DNA of 64,000 nucleotides, taken from Polyangiaceae bacterium. Its GTDB lineage: Bacteria; Myxococcota_A; Polyangia; Polyangiales; Polyangiaceae. The stretch is from positions 868,001 to 932,000 of the forward strand of contig JADJRH010000001.1 of assembly GCA_016712345.1 (NCBI GenBank). The letters run 5' to 3'. Each line of letters starts with the position of its first letter. Positions within the stretch are counted from its first letter, which is position 1. Positions 63,317 through 64,000 of this stretch are shown piece after piece. The notes beneath the pieces are model-generated. The model did not search any database, had not been told where the DNA came from, and saw nothing but the letters and a program-made list of their open reading frames with translations. A program made the translations under genes and the position numbers.

Positions 63317-63757
63317 CGCATACGCTTAGTTTCTATTGGGTCAAAGGAGCGAGTGACCTGTGCGCAAACGAGCCGTCCGGTTTGGGGGGTGAGGGAGCGA
63401 GTGACCTGTGCGCGAACGAGCGGCGCGGTTTGGGCCCCGTGCGCCACTGCGGTGGGGTTGGGGCCCCATCCGCGGGCGCTCGGGAAAAACCGCACCGCGA
63501 GACGCGCACAGGTCACGAGCGACCCCTCGGGATAAACCGCACCGCGAGACGCGCACAGGTCACGAGCGACCCCTTTGGGCCCACTGCCCGCATACGCTTA
63601 GTTTCTATTGGGTCAAAGGAGCGAGTGACCTGTGCGCGTTCGAGTGGTGAATGGGGGGACCGCCTTGTTTGAGCGGTGGCGCGGGGTTGGGGCCCCGCGA
63701 CCCGCGAGTCGGGTGGGCCCCATTCACCGCGAGACGCGCACAGGTCACGAGCGACCC
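63265..63757. repeat. array of direct and inverted copies of a 13-bp motif
   Basis: The motif gtgacctgtgcgc occurs in forward orientation at about 63275, 63354, 63395 and 63626, and inverted (gcgcacaggtcac) at about 63505, 63555 and 63738. Flanks are also partly repeated (ggagcgagtgacc..., cgagacgcgcac...cgagcgacccc). Two inverted copies sit in a 50-bp direct repeat. No gene is supported here. It directly precedes the stop of the Cys-rich gene, so it lies at that gene's 3' end. Confidence 0.8.
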
Positions 63758-64000
63758 CTAAGGGCAGTCGAATGGGCAGGTGGCGTTGCTTTCGCCGCAG
63801 AAGCCCATTTCACAGAAGAAGTTGCCGCAGACGCAGAATCCGAGGCAGTCGGCCTGGCAATTGGCGGCGTTTTCTCCGCTGAATACATCGCAGAAACCGT
63901 CGCCGCAGTTGACCGGATTCACGCAGTCGCTTGGACACGAGAACTGGTCTTCACCGAATTGCGGCTCGCAGAAGAGGTTTCCGCAGATGCCGAGTTGAGC
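63758..64000 (-). CDS. Cys-rich repeat protein, 5' part beyond window
   Basis: The last 80 codons and TAG stop of a gene that begins beyond the right edge. The sequence repeats a pattern of about 25-30 residues: CGDGFCDVFSGENAANCQADC, FCVCGNFFCEMGFCGESNATCPFDC and an earlier ICGNLFCEPQFGEDQFSCPSDC. This matches secreted or surface Cys-rich repeat proteins like those at 1-7 kb. Function and length are unknown because the N-terminus is not in the window. Confidence 0.85.
   Translation of the reverse strand, partial: AQLGICGNLFCEPQFGEDQFSCPSDCVNPVNCGDGFCDVFSGENAANCQADCLGFCVCGNFFCEMGFCGESNATCPFDCP

Noticed and set aside
62547..63672. Basic Arg/Ser-rich open frames as genes
   Set aside because: They are repeated with the 366-bp units, overlap on both strands, and have no ribosome sites or recognisable domains.

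Overview
The window looks like a piece of a large, GC-rich chromosome of a myxobacterium-type organism (Myxococcota, probably near the Polyangiales). This is inferred from the gene content: many Cys-rich and Gly/Thr-rich lipoproteins, three eukaryotic-type Ser/Thr kinases, a huge TPR protein, an FHA-GAF-cyclase, a STAND regulator, and PEGA, SBBP and VWA proteins. No rRNA is present. One tRNA, tRNA-Leu(GAG), is seen.

Layout. 1-7.4 kb: a Cys-repeat/SBBP lipoprotein (truncated by the window edge), then a tight four-gene operon (ECF sigma factor, FecR-like anti-sigma factor, exported beta-rich protein, Cys-rich lipoprotein), then another Cys-rich lipoprotein. 7.6-14.3 kb: a frameshifted deoxyhypusine-synthase-like gene, a VWA lipoprotein, a Gly-rich lipoprotein with a TPR/PEGA partner, and a GIDE-domain membrane protein. 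14.5-20.1 kb: a STAND ATPase regulator divergent from a Ser/Thr kinase, tRNA-Leu, and a hybrid histidine kinase. 20.2-31.5 kb: two coupled lipoproteins, a 2500-residue TPR protein, and a small lipoprotein with a possible 34-aa leader ORF. 31.5-31.9 kb holds tandem repeats. 32-38.5 kb: a small membrane coiled-coil protein, a kinase, the nitrogen-assimilation pair glnB-glnA, and a large transmembrane kinase.

38.6-50 kb is the most unusual block: a GNAT acetyltransferase followed by six co-directional, nearly contiguous genes. They encode an Hsp70/actin-fold ATPase with a long N-terminal extension, a dynamin-like GTPase, a long coiled-coil protein, a DUF2169-like protein, a possible PAAR-like exported or spike-type protein, and a second DUF2169-like protein. 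The first two resemble the SrfB/SrfC pair of enterobacteria and the last three resemble type VI secretion accessory genes. Together they look like a previously uncharacterised secretion- or envelope-linked system.

50-62.4 kb is mostly housekeeping and signalling: a TfoX N-domain protein, accA, an FHA-GAF-adenylate/guanylate cyclase broken by a one-base frameshift, glpK, a UPF0158 protein, a degenerate sulfatase-fold lipoprotein, and a 1061-aa HPt-REC-REC-PATAN-TM regulator. 62.4-63.76 kb is non-coding: two tandem 366-bp units, each containing a 222-bp imperfect palindrome, followed by an array of direct and inverted short repeats. The window ends inside another Cys-rich gene.

Across the whole window the palindromic octamer GTGTACAC is strikingly frequent (20 copies counted by eye). 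It occurs in several reading frames and between genes, and looks like a genome-signature motif. Two likely single-base indels in A-runs (8.5 and 52.7 kb) warn that some breaks may be sequence errors.
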